From Candidatus Borkfalkia stercoripullorum (lineage in GTDB: Bacteria > Bacillota > Clostridia > Christensenellales > Borkfalkiaceae): a stretch of DNA of 33,938 bases. Positions 6,648 to 15,309 of this stretch are shown here, one piece after another. The first letter of the stretch is position 1, and each line of letters opens with the position of its first letter. The position numbers and the translations under genes are program-made. Below the pieces are notes generated by a model. The model had not been told where the DNA came from. It did no database searches and saw nothing but the letters and a program-made list of their open reading frames with translations. The stretch is taken from assembly GCA_019119395.1 (NCBI GenBank), contig DWXC01000014.1, forward strand, positions 1 to 33,938. The letters are read 5' to 3'.

Positions 6648-7680
6648 TGTAGAAAGCACCGTCGTTTCTTCCCGCATCCGTCTGGCGCGCAATCTTGCGG
6701 ATTATCCCTTTCCGAATCGGCTGCGCGACGTAAAACAGGCGAAAGAGATCGTCCGTGCCGTTTCGGATGCCGCCCGGAAACTTCGCCCGTTCAAACTCTA
6801 TTATATGGACGAAATTTCCGACGGCGTCGCCATGGCGCTGCGCGACGATCATCTCATCAGCGAACAGCTTGCGGCGAACAAAAAGTACGGCGCGGCGCTC
6901 ATCGACGAGGGAGACCGCGAAGAAGTCGGCGGCGAACGTTCCGCAGACAAAATTTCCGTCATGATCAACGAAGAAGACCATCTTCGCGAACAGTATATCG
7001 CTCGGGGGCTCAACCTTGCGGGTGCGTACGTAAAACTGTCCGAACTGGACGATTCTCTGTCCCTTTCCGTGCGGTTCGCATACGACAGAAAACTTGGATA
7101 CCTGACGGCTTGCCCGACAAACCTCGGCACGGGGCTTCGCGCATCGGCGATGCTGTTTCTTCCCGGGCTTTCCCGGATGAACAAGATGGGCAAACTTATC
7201 CGCGAGATCTCCCGCCTCGGTCATACCGTGCGCGGCGTGTACGGCGAGGGGAGCGCGGCGGAAGGGTACATGTACCAGATCAGCAATGAGGTGACCCTCG
7301 GCGTCACCGAGGATTATATTCTTTCCGAAGTGGAAAAAGCGGTGCTTGAAATCGTCACTTTGGAAACGCAGGCCCGGCGCTCGCTCGTCGCAGAAGACGG
7401 CATAGGGGTCAAAGACCGCTGCCGCCGCGCGTTCGGTATACTGATCTATTGCGAGCGCATCTCTTTCGTTGAATTTTTGAAACTGATATCCGACGTCAAG
7501 CTGGGCGCGGCGCTCGGGTTCATCGATATAGACGACGCGGCGGTGATCGACGACCTCATCGCGTCGGTGCGCCCCGCCAACCTTTCGCTTTTGAGCGACA
7601 AACGGCAGACGGCTGCCGAACGCGACGTTCTGCGGGCCGAAAAATGCCGCAAGACGCTCATCCGCGCGACTTTGAAATGA
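6640..7680 (+). CDS. mcsB: McsB, protein arginine kinase
   Basis: A 346-residue ATP:guanido phosphotransferase-fold kinase that phosphorylates arginines on misfolded or regulatory proteins and so marks them for ClpCP. Family features seen: VSSRIRLARNL at residues 9-19, the INEEDHLREQ loop, LTACPTNLGTGLRASAM with the active-site Cys, and VRGVYGEGSAAEGYMYQISN. Near the C-terminus is ERDVLRAEKC, which corresponds to the RD-type phosphoarginine-sensing site. All key positions look intact, so the enzyme is probably active. It starts within mcsA and ends 15 nt before clpC. Confidence 0.95.
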   Translation: MNNVESTVVSSRIRLARNLADYPFPNRLRDVKQAKEIVRAVSDAARKLRPFKLYYMDEISDGVAMALRDDHLISEQLAANKKYGAALIDEGDREEVGGERSADKISVMINEEDHLREQYIARGLNLAGAYVKLSELDDSLSLSVRFAYDRKLGYLTACPTNLGTGLRASAMLFLPGLSRMNKMGKLIREISRLGHTVRGVYGEGSAAEGYMYQISNEVTLGVTEDYILSEVEKAVLEIVTLETQARRSLVAEDGIGVKDRCRRAFGILIYCERISFVEFLKLISDVKLGAALGFIDIDDAAVIDDLIASVRPANLSLLSDKRQTAAERDVLRAEKCRKTLIRATLK

Positions 7681-7695
7681 TTTTACGGAGACAAC

Positions 7696-10203
7696 ATGAG
7701 TTACTTTGACAGATTTTCCATAAACTTGCAGAAAGCGCTGAAACTTTCCATAGACGCGGCAAAATATTACGGCAGCAATTACGTCGGGAGCGAGCACATC
7801 CTCTTCGGCATCCTCAACGTGCCCGAATGCCGCGCCTGCAAGATCCTGCGGGCGGCGGGTATTTCCGAACCGGAATACCGCAGCGCGTTCGTGCGCACGC
7901 TGGATAAGCGGATCAAGATCAGCGGTTTTACCCCGCGCACGAAAAACATGTTCGAAAAGGCTTCCGAATACGCCGTCAACCGCGACGGCGCGAGCGCGAG
8001 CGTCGGTTCGGAATATATGCTTCTCGCCATCATCGCGGATGAGGGGTCGGTCGCGGTAAGGCTGCTGCGCTCCCTCGGCGCCGATATCGACGAGATCGAA
8101 TCCGCGATCGAAAACGAGATCGGAGTCGATTACGGGGACGACGACGATTTCGACGAACCTGTTTTTCGTTCCGCGCCTTATATGAAGAGCCCTTCGTACG
8201 AATCGATGCAGGGAGGCGCGCCCAATCAAGGCGGGAAACAAGGCGGCAAAGACGGGATGAACCTGCGTTTCGGCATCGATCTCACGCAAAAAGCGCGGGA
8301 AGGAAAGATCGACCCCGTGATCGGCAGGAAAAAGGAGATCGACAAGATCATCCAGGTTCTTTCCCGCCGCACAAAGAACAATCCCGTCCTGATCGGAGAG
8401 CCGGGCGTCGGCAAAAGCGCCGTCGTGGAAGGGCTCGCGCAGGCGATCGTTAAGGGCGAAGTGCCCGATCTCCTGCTCGGCAAAACCGTCTTTGCGCTCG
8501 ATCTTCCCGGTATGCTCGCGGGGGCGAAGTACCGCGGCGATTTCGAAGAACGGCTGAAAGAGACGATCGAGCAGATACAGAAAAACGGGAATATCATCCT
8601 GTTCATAGACGAGATCCACAGTATCGTCGGCGCGGGCGCGAGCGCGGACAACAGCATGGACGCGGCCAACATCTTAAAGCCGATGCTTGCGCGAGGAGAA
8701 CTCCAGACGATCGGCGCGACGACCATAGACGAATACCGTAAATACATCGAAAAAGACCCCGCGCTCGAGCGCAGGTTCACGCCCGTGGACGTAGAACAGC
8801 CCAGCGTGGCGGAGACGATCGAGATCCTGCGAGGGCTTCGGGACAAGTATGAAGCGCATCACAAAGTCGCGATCAGCGACGACGCGATCGTCGCGGCGGC
8901 GAGCCTTTCGGACAGGTACATCACCGACCGCTTCCTTCCGGATAAAGCGATCGATCTCATCGACGAAGCCGCGAGCCGCGCCCGCCTGGACAGCTATAAC
9001 GGCCCGGCGGGCATCAAGGAGAAAGAGGCGGAGGTCGAAAAACTCAACGCTGAAAAGGGGAAAGCGATCCGCAGGAACGATTTCCATCGCGCGCAGGAGA
9101 TCCACGACCGCATCAAAGCAGCGGAAGCGGAGATCGAAAAGATACGTGAAGACTGGGAAAAGAACCGCGGGGAAGTCCGTGCGACCATAGGCTCCGACGA
9201 CGTGGCGAAGATCGTCAGCGGCTGGACGGGCGTGCCCGTCGTGAAGCTGACCGAGGAGGAGAGCCACAAGCTCATGCACCTCGAAGAGGAGCTGCACAAG
9301 CGCGTTATCGGCCAGAACGAGGCTGTCAGCGCGATCTCCAAGGCGATCAGGCGCGCGCGCGCGGGATTGAAAGACCCTGGCCGCCCGATCGGTTCGTTCA
9401 TTTTCGTCGGGCCCACGGGCGTGGGCAAAACCGAACTTTCCAAGGCTTTGGCGGCGGCGATGTTCGGCGACGAACGGCTGATGATCCGCCTCGACATGAG
9501 CGAATACATGGAAAAACATTCGGTGAGCAAACTCATCGGCGCGCCCCCCGGATACGTCGGGTTTGACGACGCGGCGGGGCAGCTTACCGAAAAAATACGC
9601 AGGAAGCCCTATTCCGTCGTGCTGTTCGACGAGATCGAAAAGGCGCATCCCGACGTGTTCAACGTCCTTTTGCAGATCCTCGACGACGGAAGGCTGACGG
9701 ACAGCAAGGGCAGGGTGGTCAGCTTCAAAAATACGGTCATCATTATGACGAGCAACGTCGGTGCCGGAAACGTAAATAAGATGACCAGGCTCGGTTTTTC
9801 CGCTTCGGAAGATTCGGACGAATACGAGAAGATGAAGGACAGCATCACCGAGGAACTCAAAACGCAGTTCAAGCCGGAATTTCTCAACCGCGTGGACGAT
9901 ATCATTATTTTCCACAAACTTACCCGCGAGGATGCGGCAAAGATCTGCGACCTGTTTCTTGCGACGCTTGCCGAACGGCTGAAAGGGCGCGGCATCGAGG
10001 TCAACGTTTCCAATGCCGCGAAAGACAAACTCATTGAAGAAGGTTACGACGAAGTTTACGGCGCAAGGCCGCTGAAAAGGGTCATACAGCGCCGCATCGA
10101 GGATGCTTTGAGCGAAGAGATCCTCATGAACCGCGTATCGAACGGGCAGAAAGTGAACATCGACGTTAAAGACGGCGCGTTCACCTTTACGCCCGCGAAA
10201 TAA
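7696..10203 (+). CDS. clpC: ClpC, AAA+ unfoldase of the ClpCP protease
   Basis: An 835-residue Hsp100 protein. The N-terminal double repeat (about 1-145) binds adaptors and phosphoarginine. A flexible Gly/Gln-rich linker (about 165-190) leads to the first AAA+ domain, with Walker [10 protein letters not shown] near 234. The coiled middle domain is at about 420-490. The second AAA+ domain has Walker [10 protein letters not shown] near 572 and the pore-loop PPGYVGFDD. The ClpP-docking loop near 697 reads LGF, close to the VGF of Bacillus ClpC. Length and order are typical. It is the third gene of the operon and supplies the unfoldase fed by McsA and McsB. ClpP is not in the window. Confidence 0.97.
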   Translation: MSYFDRFSINLQKALKLSIDAAKYYGSNYVGSEHILFGILNVPECRACKILRAAGISEPEYRSAFVRTLDKRIKISGFTPRTKNMFEKASEYAVNRDGASASVGSEYMLLAIIADEGSVAVRLLRSLGADIDEIESAIENEIGVDYGDDDDFDEPVFRSAPYMKSPSYESMQGGAPNQGGKQGGKDGMNLRFGIDLTQKAREGKIDPVIGRKKEIDKIIQVLSRRTKNNPVLIGEPGVGKSAVVEGLAQAIVKGEVPDLLLGKTVFALDLPGMLAGAKYRGDFEERLKETIEQIQKNGNIILFIDEIHSIVGAGASADNSMDAANILKPMLARGELQTIGATTIDEYRKYIEKDPALERRFTPVDVEQPSVAETIEILRGLRDKYEAHHKVAISDDAIVAAASLSDRYITDRFLPDKAIDLIDEAASRARLDSYNGPAGIKEKEAEVEKLNAEKGKAIRRNDFHRAQEIHDRIKAAEAEIEKIREDWEKNRGEVRATIGSDDVAKIVSGWTGVPVVKLTEEESHKLMHLEEELHKRVIGQNEAVSAISKAIRRARAGLKDPGRPIGSFIFVGPTGVGKTELSKALAAAMFGDERLMIRLDMSEYMEKHSVSKLIGAPPGYVGFDDAAGQLTEKIRRKPYSVVLFDEIEKAHPDVFNVLLQILDDGRLTDSKGRVVSFKNTVIIMTSNVGAGNVNKMTRLGFSASEDSDEYEKMKDSITEELKTQFKPEFLNRVDDIIIFHKLTREDAAKICDLFLATLAERLKGRGIEVNVSNAAKDKLIEEGYDEVYGARPLKRVIQRRIEDALSEEILMNRVSNGQKVNIDVKDGAFTFTPAK

Positions 10204-10220
10204 ATCAACGGAGGTGCGCT

Positions 10221-10751
10221 ATGCGTATTGAAATCATCGAAAAGAACTGCAAAGCGAGCGAAAAATTGACCGGCGTCGTCGAAAAAAAGATCGGCAGGCT
10301 GGACAAATATTTCGACGACGACTCTGTTTGCACCGTCTATCTCAAGCAGGACGGAAGGTTCTGCAAGACGGAAGTGACGATACTTTATAAGGGGAATATG
10401 ATCCGTGCGGAAGTTGCGGGAGAAAATTTTTACGACGATATCGACGAAGTGCTTCCAAAGATCGAAAATCAGATTTACCGCCACAAATCCAAGTTGGAAA
10501 GCAAACTGAAAAAGGACGCCTTTTTCGAGAAGCGGCTGTTTTTGGAAGAAGCGGACGCGCCCGTCGGGAAATTGGTGCGCACGAAAACTTTCCGCCTCAC
10601 GCCCATGACGACGGAAGAGGCAGTCGAACAGCTCGACCTGTTGGGGCACAGCTTTTATATCTTCCAGGATGCGGATACGAACGAAGTGCGCGTCGTTTAT
10701 CTGCGCTCTAACGGCGATGTGGGGCTGATAATCCCCGAAAAAGCGAAGTAA
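10221..10751 (+). CDS. hpf: Long-form ribosome hibernation promoting factor
   Basis: A 176-residue protein. The N-terminal HPF/RaiA domain (residues 1 to about 100) binds the 30S decoding region. A linker leads to the C-terminal domain (about 120-176, VRTKTFRLTPMTTEEAVEQL to the end), which dimerizes 70S ribosomes into 100S particles. GGAGGTG directly precedes the ATG. It lies 17 nt after clpC and before the operon terminator, so it should be co-transcribed with mcsA-mcsB-clpC. This links ribosome shutdown to the protein-stress operon. Confidence 0.94.
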   Translation: MRIEIIEKNCKASEKLTGVVEKKIGRLDKYFDDDSVCTVYLKQDGRFCKTEVTILYKGNMIRAEVAGENFYDDIDEVLPKIENQIYRHKSKLESKLKKDAFFEKRLFLEEADAPVGKLVRTKTFRLTPMTTEEAVEQLDLLGHSFYIFQDADTNEVRVVYLRSNGDVGLIIPEKAK

Positions 10752-10773
10752 TATGTCTGACATAGAACGGATG

Positions 10774-10814
10774 AACCGGGATAGGCGGCAAATCGCCGCC
10801 GTCCCGGTTTTTTC
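10774..10814 (+). terminator. Rho-independent terminator of the clpC operon
   Basis: Outer arms AACCGGGA (10774-10781) and TCCCGGTT (10802-10809) enclose an inner GGCGGC/GCCGCC hairpin (10784-10800). A T-rich tail follows directly. Confidence 0.93.
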
Positions 10815-10839
10815 TTAAATTTTCCGAATGTAAATTGCA

Positions 10840-10845
10840 TACAAT
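10840..10845 (+). promoter_or_regulatory. -10 box seven nucleotides before the YihY/BrkB start codon
   Basis: TACAAT ends 6 nt before the ATG at 10852, so the first transcribed base would be the A of the start codon or close to it. No ribosome binding site is present. No good -35 is visible. Confidence 0.4.
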
Positions 10846-10851
10846 ATTTGC

Positions 10852-11664
10852 ATGACGAAGTTTACCGACATTGCGGAGAAGGCGCGCGCGGCGTACGGAT
10901 ATCTGGCGGCGAAAAAATATACGACGCTCGCGGGGACGATGGCTTTTTTTCTCGTACTCTCCATCGTGCCGTTTTTGTTTTGGCTCACCTTGATTTTCGG
11001 CAGACTGAATATCGACTACGACCAGATCTTCGAACTGGAGATATTTGCTGGGATCAAGGAGTTTCTGTTTTATTTGCGCGATTCCGCAAAGAGCGCCACG
11101 GTCGGCGCGTCCGTCGTCCTGCTCGCGACGACGCTGTATTCTTCCACGAACCTGTTTTACCATATGCGGAGAAGCGGCGAGATCATCTACGACTACAAGC
11201 GGAAAAAGGGCGGGATCGTTTTGCGCTTTTCGGCGCTGGTACTCATCTTTGTCGTCATGATTTTGCTGCTTGCCGAGGCGATCGTCTTTCTTTTGTGCAA
11301 CGCGCTTTTGCGGCGGGCGTTTCCGTCCTTTCTCGCCCAGCTGGGCGTCTATGCCATTCTCGGCGTTCTAGCGTTCCTGTTCATCGTCATACTCAATTTG
11401 TATGTGTGTCCGTACCGGGTGGGATTTTCAAACGTCGTCTGGGGAAGCCTGCTGACCCTGCTCATGGGCGGCATCGCGTCTTTCGGGTTTACGATCTATC
11501 TTACGTTCGGCAGCGTGGAAAGGTTGTACGGGGCGGTCGCTCTGTTTATCGTGTTCCTTTTATGGCTGTACGTGCTCATGATCTGTTTCGTAACGGGCGT
11601 GATATTGAATTGTTATCTTATCGGCAGGGATAAAAAAATAAAAAAAAGGCATAAAAAATTTTGA
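10852..11664 (+). CDS. YihY/BrkB family integral membrane protein
   Basis: A 270-residue protein with about six transmembrane helices, the first ending in the family-typical LAGTMAFFLVLSIVPFLFW segment and the last around VALFIVFLLWLYVLMICF. The tail is strongly basic (KKIKKRHKKF). The family was once named ribonuclease BN, but that assignment is generally regarded as mistaken and the function is unknown. The ATG at 10852 has no Shine-Dalgarno sequence and sits just behind a -10 box, so it may be read from a leaderless transcript. It stands alone between the clpC terminator and the degV promoter. Confidence 0.88.
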   Translation: MTKFTDIAEKARAAYGYLAAKKYTTLAGTMAFFLVLSIVPFLFWLTLIFGRLNIDYDQIFELEIFAGIKEFLFYLRDSAKSATVGASVVLLATTLYSSTNLFYHMRRSGEIIYDYKRKKGGIVLRFSALVLIFVVMILLLAEAIVFLLCNALLRRAFPSFLAQLGVYAILGVLAFLFIVILNLYVCPYRVGFSNVVWGSLLTLLMGGIASFGFTIYLTFGSVERLYGAVALFIVFLLWLYVLMICFVTGVILNCYLIGRDKKIKKRHKKF

Positions 11665-11679
11665 AAACGGGAAAATCCG

Positions 11680-11710
11680 TTTGCAAGCGGAGCGTCTTTT
11701 ATATTATAAT
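11680..11710 (+). promoter_or_regulatory. Probable promoter of the degV-apbE group
   Basis: A perfect TATAAT is at 11705-11710. The best -35, TTGCAA at 11680-11685, is 19 nt away, which is longer than ideal. Transcription would begin near 11717, 31 nt before degV. Confidence 0.55.
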
Positions 11711-11747
11711 AGAGCAAAGAGATCTACCGAAGAAAGGGGTGTGAGAT

Positions 11748-12614
11748 ATGTATAAATTGTTTTGCGATACCAACTGCGAACTTTGGTATACCGAGGCCGA
11801 ATCGTTCGGGCTGCATGTGATCCGTATGCCGTATGTGCTCGACGGAAAAGAGTACTGTTACGATCTCGGCAAGGAGACGGATTTTGCGCATTTTTATAAG
11901 CGGATGCGCGAAGGTGCGGTGCCTACGACTTCCGCGATCAACGAGCAGGATTATATCGATTATTTCGAACCCGTCCTTGCGGCGGGCGACGATATATTTT
12001 ACGTCACCTTTTCTCATAAACTTTCCGCCACATTCGAGAGCATGGACAGGGCCATCGCCGCTTTGAAGGAAAAATACCCCGAAAGGCAGATCCGCACGTT
12101 CGATACAAAGTCGATCAGCCTCGGCGCAGGGTATCAGGTGCGCATTGCGGCGGAAAAATACAACGCGGGCGCGTCTATGGACGAGCTGGAGAACTGTCTG
12201 AACGAGGCGCGCGACCGTACGCACGTTTATTTCGTCGTGGACGATCTCGTTTATCTCAAACGCGGCGGCAGGATCTCCGCGGTGACCATGGCGTTCGGCA
12301 AGTTGCTCGGTATCAAGCCGCTCATTACCGTCATGCCCGACGGGTCTTTGCAGAGCGTCGGCAAGATCAAGGGCTCGAAAAAGGTTTATGCCGAATTTAT
12401 CCGCCTCATGAAAGAGGACGGTTTCGACAAGGATATGCGCGTCGAAGTTTTGCAGGCGGATTGCCCCGAATCGGGAGAAGGTTTCGTTTCCGCGCTTAAA
12501 GAGGCTTTCGGCGATATAAAAATCGATTATCAGATCGTCGGGCCGGTCATTGCGTCGCATTGCGGGCCGGGCACGCTCGGGTTGATATTTTACGGAAACA
12601 AAAAGAAAGGGTAA
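11748..12614 (+). CDS. DegV family fatty-acid-binding protein
   Basis: A 288-residue two-domain protein. DegV/FakB-family signs are the early D-T-N-C-E-L strand-loop, PTTSAINEQDY near residues 63-73, the SHKLSATFESM loop near 88-98, VDDLVYLKRGGRISAVTMAFGKLLGIKPLI in the middle, and the terminal SHCGPGTLGLIFYG, which lines the lipid head-group pocket. Members present fatty acids to the kinase FakA; that gene is not in the window. GAAAGGGG precedes the ATG. It ends 5 nt before apbE. Confidence 0.92.
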   Translation: MYKLFCDTNCELWYTEAESFGLHVIRMPYVLDGKEYCYDLGKETDFAHFYKRMREGAVPTTSAINEQDYIDYFEPVLAAGDDIFYVTFSHKLSATFESMDRAIAALKEKYPERQIRTFDTKSISLGAGYQVRIAAEKYNAGASMDELENCLNEARDRTHVYFVVDDLVYLKRGGRISAVTMAFGKLLGIKPLITVMPDGSLQSVGKIKGSKKVYAEFIRLMKEDGFDKDMRVEVLQADCPESGEGFVSALKEAFGDIKIDYQIVGPVIASHCGPGTLGLIFYGNKKKG

Positions 12615-12619
12615 TTTAT

Positions 12620-13885
12620 TTGAAAAGAAGGTTTTTGTCTGCCGTTGCGTTTTTCGCCGCCCTGTCCGCCTTTTTTTGCGGCTGTACGGGCGGCGGGCGG
12701 GAGGAACAGGAGGAGCAGAACGGCGGCTCATATTTCGTACAGCTCGATATCGAACCCGGTGACCTTTCCGTCGACGGCGTTTCCGTCGCGGGCGAAGAAT
12801 ATGCGTCGCTCATGCAGGAACTCGAAACGCTCTTAAACGGATTAGAGGACAAGATCAGTCTCGATTTTGCCGAAAGCGACGTTTCGCGCATCAATGCCGC
12901 AAAGGCCGGAGAACAGGTCGCGGTGAGCGAAGAAATGCGTGCGCTCCTGGAGGCTTCCGCATCGTTTTCGCGGATCTCGGGAGGCAAGTTTTCCCCCGCC
13001 GTGTTCCCTTTGACGGAGTTATGGGGGTTTGCTCCGTCCGACGAGGGGGAATATACGGTTTCGCGCCCCGAGCCGTCGGCCGACGAGATCGCGCGGGCGG
13101 CGGCGCTTTCCGATCTCTCCCTTTATACGTTCGGGGAAAGCGTCGAAAAGTCGGAAGGCGGGGCAAAGCTCGACCTCGGCGGCGTTGCGAAAGGGTATAT
13201 GTGCGACAGGGTCGTTTCCTATATACTCGACAAATATGCGGGCAGCCGCGTGGACGGCATCGTCCGCGTTTCTACGTCCAACAGCGCTTACCTCGGCACG
13301 GTGCGAGAGAACGGCATCGAGCGCGGTTACAACGTCGCGGTGGAAAACCCGAGGCGGCTTTCGACGGGGATCGCGTACGGGCTGTATCTCGTCGGGCTTT
13401 CGGACGTTTCGGTCACGACCAGCGCGGACAATTACCGCTGTTACGTTTACGACGCAAAGATATATCCGCACATCATCGATCCCGAAACAGGCAGCCCTGC
13501 GGACAGGGGCATCATCAGCGTCACGGTCGTGGTGCCGAATGCGGCGCACGAATATCCCGGGGCGTTTGCAGATTCGCTCTCCACGGCCGGGTTCTGTATG
13601 TCTCTTACGGAGGCGATCGCTTTTTTTGAATCCCTTTCCGAAGAATACGGTATCGGCGCGCTCATCGTCACAAAAGATTTCAAATATTATTCGGTCGGGG
13701 ATCTTACCGTAATGAACCGCAGCGAGTATGCGCGGTACTGCAACGAATATCTGGGCGGAGATTACGACCTCGACAAGATTGCCGACGTTTTTGCCGAGGG
13801 GGATATCGATTCGGCGACCGAAGAGATCGTGCCGGATGCGCGCGAACTCGAATATATCGAAAAATTGGAAAGTGTTCTGAACTGA
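12620..13885 (+). CDS. apbE: ApbE family FAD:protein FMN transferase (lipoprotein)
   Basis: A 421-residue exported enzyme that moves FMN from FAD onto Thr/Ser of partner proteins outside the membrane. A Lys-Arg start and hydrophobic signal (residues 5-20) end in FFCGC, a plausible though non-ideal lipobox with Cys22 as anchor. Catalytic-fold motifs are LDLGGVAKGYMCD near 182-194, HIIDPETGSPADRG near 284-297 and ADSLSTAGF near 316-324. The TTG start at 12620 follows AAAGGG by 8 nt and yields the signal peptide; the upstream part of the frame overlaps degV. It is followed 1 nt later by a NusG domain II protein. No obvious flavinylation target is encoded nearby. Confidence 0.9.
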   Translation: MKRRFLSAVAFFAALSAFFCGCTGGGREEQEEQNGGSYFVQLDIEPGDLSVDGVSVAGEEYASLMQELETLLNGLEDKISLDFAESDVSRINAAKAGEQVAVSEEMRALLEASASFSRISGGKFSPAVFPLTELWGFAPSDEGEYTVSRPEPSADEIARAAALSDLSLYTFGESVEKSEGGAKLDLGGVAKGYMCDRVVSYILDKYAGSRVDGIVRVSTSNSAYLGTVRENGIERGYNVAVENPRRLSTGIAYGLYLVGLSDVSVTTSADNYRCYVYDAKIYPHIIDPETGSPADRGIISVTVVVPNAAHEYPGAFADSLSTAGFCMSLTEAIAFFESLSEEYGIGALIVTKDFKYYSVGDLTVMNRSEYARYCNEYLGGDYDLDKIADVFAEGDIDSATEEIVPDARELEYIEKLESVLN

Positions 13886-13886
13886 C

Positions 13887-14372
13887 ATGAAGGAAAACGG
13901 TGAGACCGTAAAGACCGCAATTTCGGCGAGTCGTGAACAAAAGATCGAAAAGATCAGGTCGGGCAAATTTTTTGCGAAGGGTGACCTGATCGTTTTTGCC
14001 GCCTGCATCCTGCTCGTCGGCGTGTTTACCTTTCTCGCTTTCGGGTTCGGAAGGAGCGAAAAGGGGGCTTCGTTCGAGGTCATATCTTACGGAGAAACGA
14101 TCGCCACGCTCCCGCTCGGGGAGGACGCGGAATATCTGTATACCGTCGGCGGAGGCAAAGGTTCGCTCGTGCGGGTCATGCTCGGCGAACTGTATGAAGA
14201 TTATACGGACGGCAACCTCATAAAGGTCGAAGGCGGCAAGGTCAGCGTTGCCGAGGCGGATTGCCCCGACAGGATTTGCGTGTTGAACGGAGCCGTCGAC
14301 AGCGGTGAAATCATCTGTATGCCGCACGGGTTGACGATCAAAATCGTCGGCGGGCTGGAGGGCGACGCATGA
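13887..14372 (+). CDS. NusG domain II-containing membrane protein
   Basis: A 161-residue protein with one transmembrane helix (about residues 31-54), preceded by a basic cytoplasmic segment. The extracytoplasmic domain carries the NusG_II signature ADCPDRICVLNG, followed by EIICMPHGLTIKI, with three conserved Cys. Such proteins often sit next to apbE and Gx transporters in Bacillota and are suspected to work in flavin-based electron transfer at the membrane. The gene begins 1 nt after apbE and overlaps the next start codon (ATGA), so the three are translationally coupled. Confidence 0.85.
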   Translation: MKENGETVKTAISASREQKIEKIRSGKFFAKGDLIVFAACILLVGVFTFLAFGFGRSEKGASFEVISYGETIATLPLGEDAEYLYTVGGGKGSLVRVMLGELYEDYTDGNLIKVEGGKVSVAEADCPDRICVLNGAVDSGEIICMPHGLTIKIVGGLEGDA

Positions 14373-14887
14373 AAAATTTTTCCGCAAAGCGCGTCGCGGC
14401 GCTCGGCGTGCTGCTCGCGATGGCGAGCGTGCTGTTCATCGTCGAATCGTTGATACCGCCGCTCCTGCCGATGGCGCCGTACGTAAAGATCGGGCTGGCA
14501 AACTGCGTCGTGCTGTTCGTCATCGTCGTGTTCGGCGCGCGCGACGCGTTCTTTTTCGTCCTTTTGAAAAACCTCGTCACGGCGCTTGCCGTCACGCCGT
14601 TCGTGCTTCCGTTCAATCTCGCGGGGAGTCTCTGTTCGTATGCGGCGATGGCCGCGCTGTATTTTTGGGCTTTCCCGAAAGTCAGTCTGATCTCCGTGAG
14701 CATTGCGGGGGCGGTTTTGAGCAACATCGCGCGTACCGCCGTGGCCGTTCTCATCATGCAGGCAGAGTCGCTCTTTATCCAATTGCCTTTTGTTTGCGCG
14801 TTCAGCGTGCTCGCCGGCATCGTGATCGGAGTTTTGTCTACTTTCTTGATAAAATACCTGCCCGAAAGATTGACAAAATTTAAATAA
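14369..14887 (+). CDS. Gx transporter family protein (heptaprenyl diphosphate synthase component I type)
   Basis: A 172-residue membrane protein with about five helices. Motifs include ALGVLLAMASVLFIVESLIPP, PYVKIGLANCVVLFVIV and FNLAGSLCSYAAMA. The glycine- and small-residue-rich pattern matches the Gx_transp family, often mislabelled as heptaprenyl diphosphate synthase component I and related to ECF substrate-binding proteins. Its partnership with apbE and NusG_II suggests it moves a flavin, quinone precursor or lipid for the same process; this is inference. Its last codons overlap the promoter of tRNA-Ser. Confidence 0.85.
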   Translation: MKNFSAKRVAALGVLLAMASVLFIVESLIPPLLPMAPYVKIGLANCVVLFVIVVFGARDAFFFVLLKNLVTALAVTPFVLPFNLAGSLCSYAAMAALYFWAFPKVSLISVSIAGAVLSNIARTAVAVLIMQAESLFIQLPFVCAFSVLAGIVIGVLSTFLIKYLPERLTKFK

Positions 14888-14898
14888 TATAGTAAAAT
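14870..14898 (+). promoter_or_regulatory. Sigma-A promoter of tRNA-Ser
   Basis: TTGACA (14870-14875) and TAAAAT (14893-14898), 17 nt apart, overlap the end of the preceding gene. Transcription should start about 7 nt before the mature tRNA. Confidence 0.8.
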
Positions 14899-14911
14899 TA
14901 GTAAGTGTTAC

Positions 14912-15003
14912 GCAGAGATGGCGGAGTGGTCGAACGCGCACGACTCGAAATCGTGTGTGCTCCCATAAGAGCACCAAGGGTTCAAATCCCTTTCTCTGCG
15001 CCA
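14912..15003 (+). tRNA. tRNA-Ser(CGA)
   Basis: The acceptor stem GCAGAGA/TCTCTGC with discriminator G and encoded CCA (15001-15003) closes the cloverleaf. The anticodon stem CACGA/TCGTG holds the loop CTCGAAA, anticodon CGA at 14946-14948, reading UCG. A long variable arm (GTGCTC/GAGCAC) is typical of serine tRNAs, and the T-arm carries GGGTTCAAATCCC. An accessory island begins directly after the 3' end. Confidence 0.97.
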
Positions 15004-15247
15004 AAGGTGATTGCGTTTGAACACTTGTAAAAAGGTGTTCAAACGCAATTTTCACTTCTTTGAGCCTTATGTCCGCCACCTCGGTTGCATTGCCTAATTT
15101 GCTATGCACAGTTGCATAGCCGTCGTCTACGAATACTTTGACAACGAGGTTGTCAATCAATTTCTTTTGATAGTCCTTGTCGGCGGGGTTGCCTTTCAAT
15201 AAGTCGGCTATAAATTCGAGTATGTCTTTTTCCGTGAACTGGTTTGT
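15004..15247 (-). pseudogene. C-terminal remnant of a large serine recombinase
   Basis: On the minus strand, in frame after a stop at 15248-15250, about 75 residues read FTEKDILEFIADLL, DYQKKLIDNLVVKVFVDDGY and VKIAFEHLFTSVQTQSPLAQR. The lysine-rich K-x-LID-x-LV-x-KVFV-x-DD string is the usual C-terminal segment of large serine recombinases. The catalytic and DNA-binding parts are missing. The frame then runs antisense through tRNA-Ser, as often happens when such elements are inserted at tRNA 3' ends. It is probably a scar of an integrated element. Confidence 0.7.
15010..15053 (+). terminator. Hairpin terminator behind tRNA-Ser
   Basis: Perfect 15-bp arms ATTGCGTTTGAACAC (15010-15024) and GTGTTCAAACGCAAT (15035-15049) with a 10-nt loop are followed by a short T-run. 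It starts 7 nt after the tRNA CCA and also lies inside the recombinase remnant on the other strand. Confidence 0.75.
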
Positions 15248-15309
15248 TCACACTTATGATTATGTATCAAAAAGTGATTTTCAAAGAAAAATAAGGCAGG
15301 ATAAATTGA

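Noticed and set aside
6598-8619. A 673-codon minus-strand frame opposite mcsB and clpC
   Set aside because: The opposite strand encodes textbook McsB and ClpC. The frame has no recognizable domain or ribosome binding site.
11670-11700. Terminator for the YihY/BrkB gene at TCCGTTTGCAAGCGGA
   Set aside because: The stem is short, with a tiny loop and a poor T-run, and the sequence overlaps the degV promoter.
14201-15003. Continuation of the recombinase remnant frame through tRNA-Ser and the Gx transporter gene
   Set aside because: The part opposite the tRNA and the transporter gene is an accidental open frame. The RKGFEPL string is simply the tRNA T-arm read backwards. Only the segment right of the tRNA has recombinase character.
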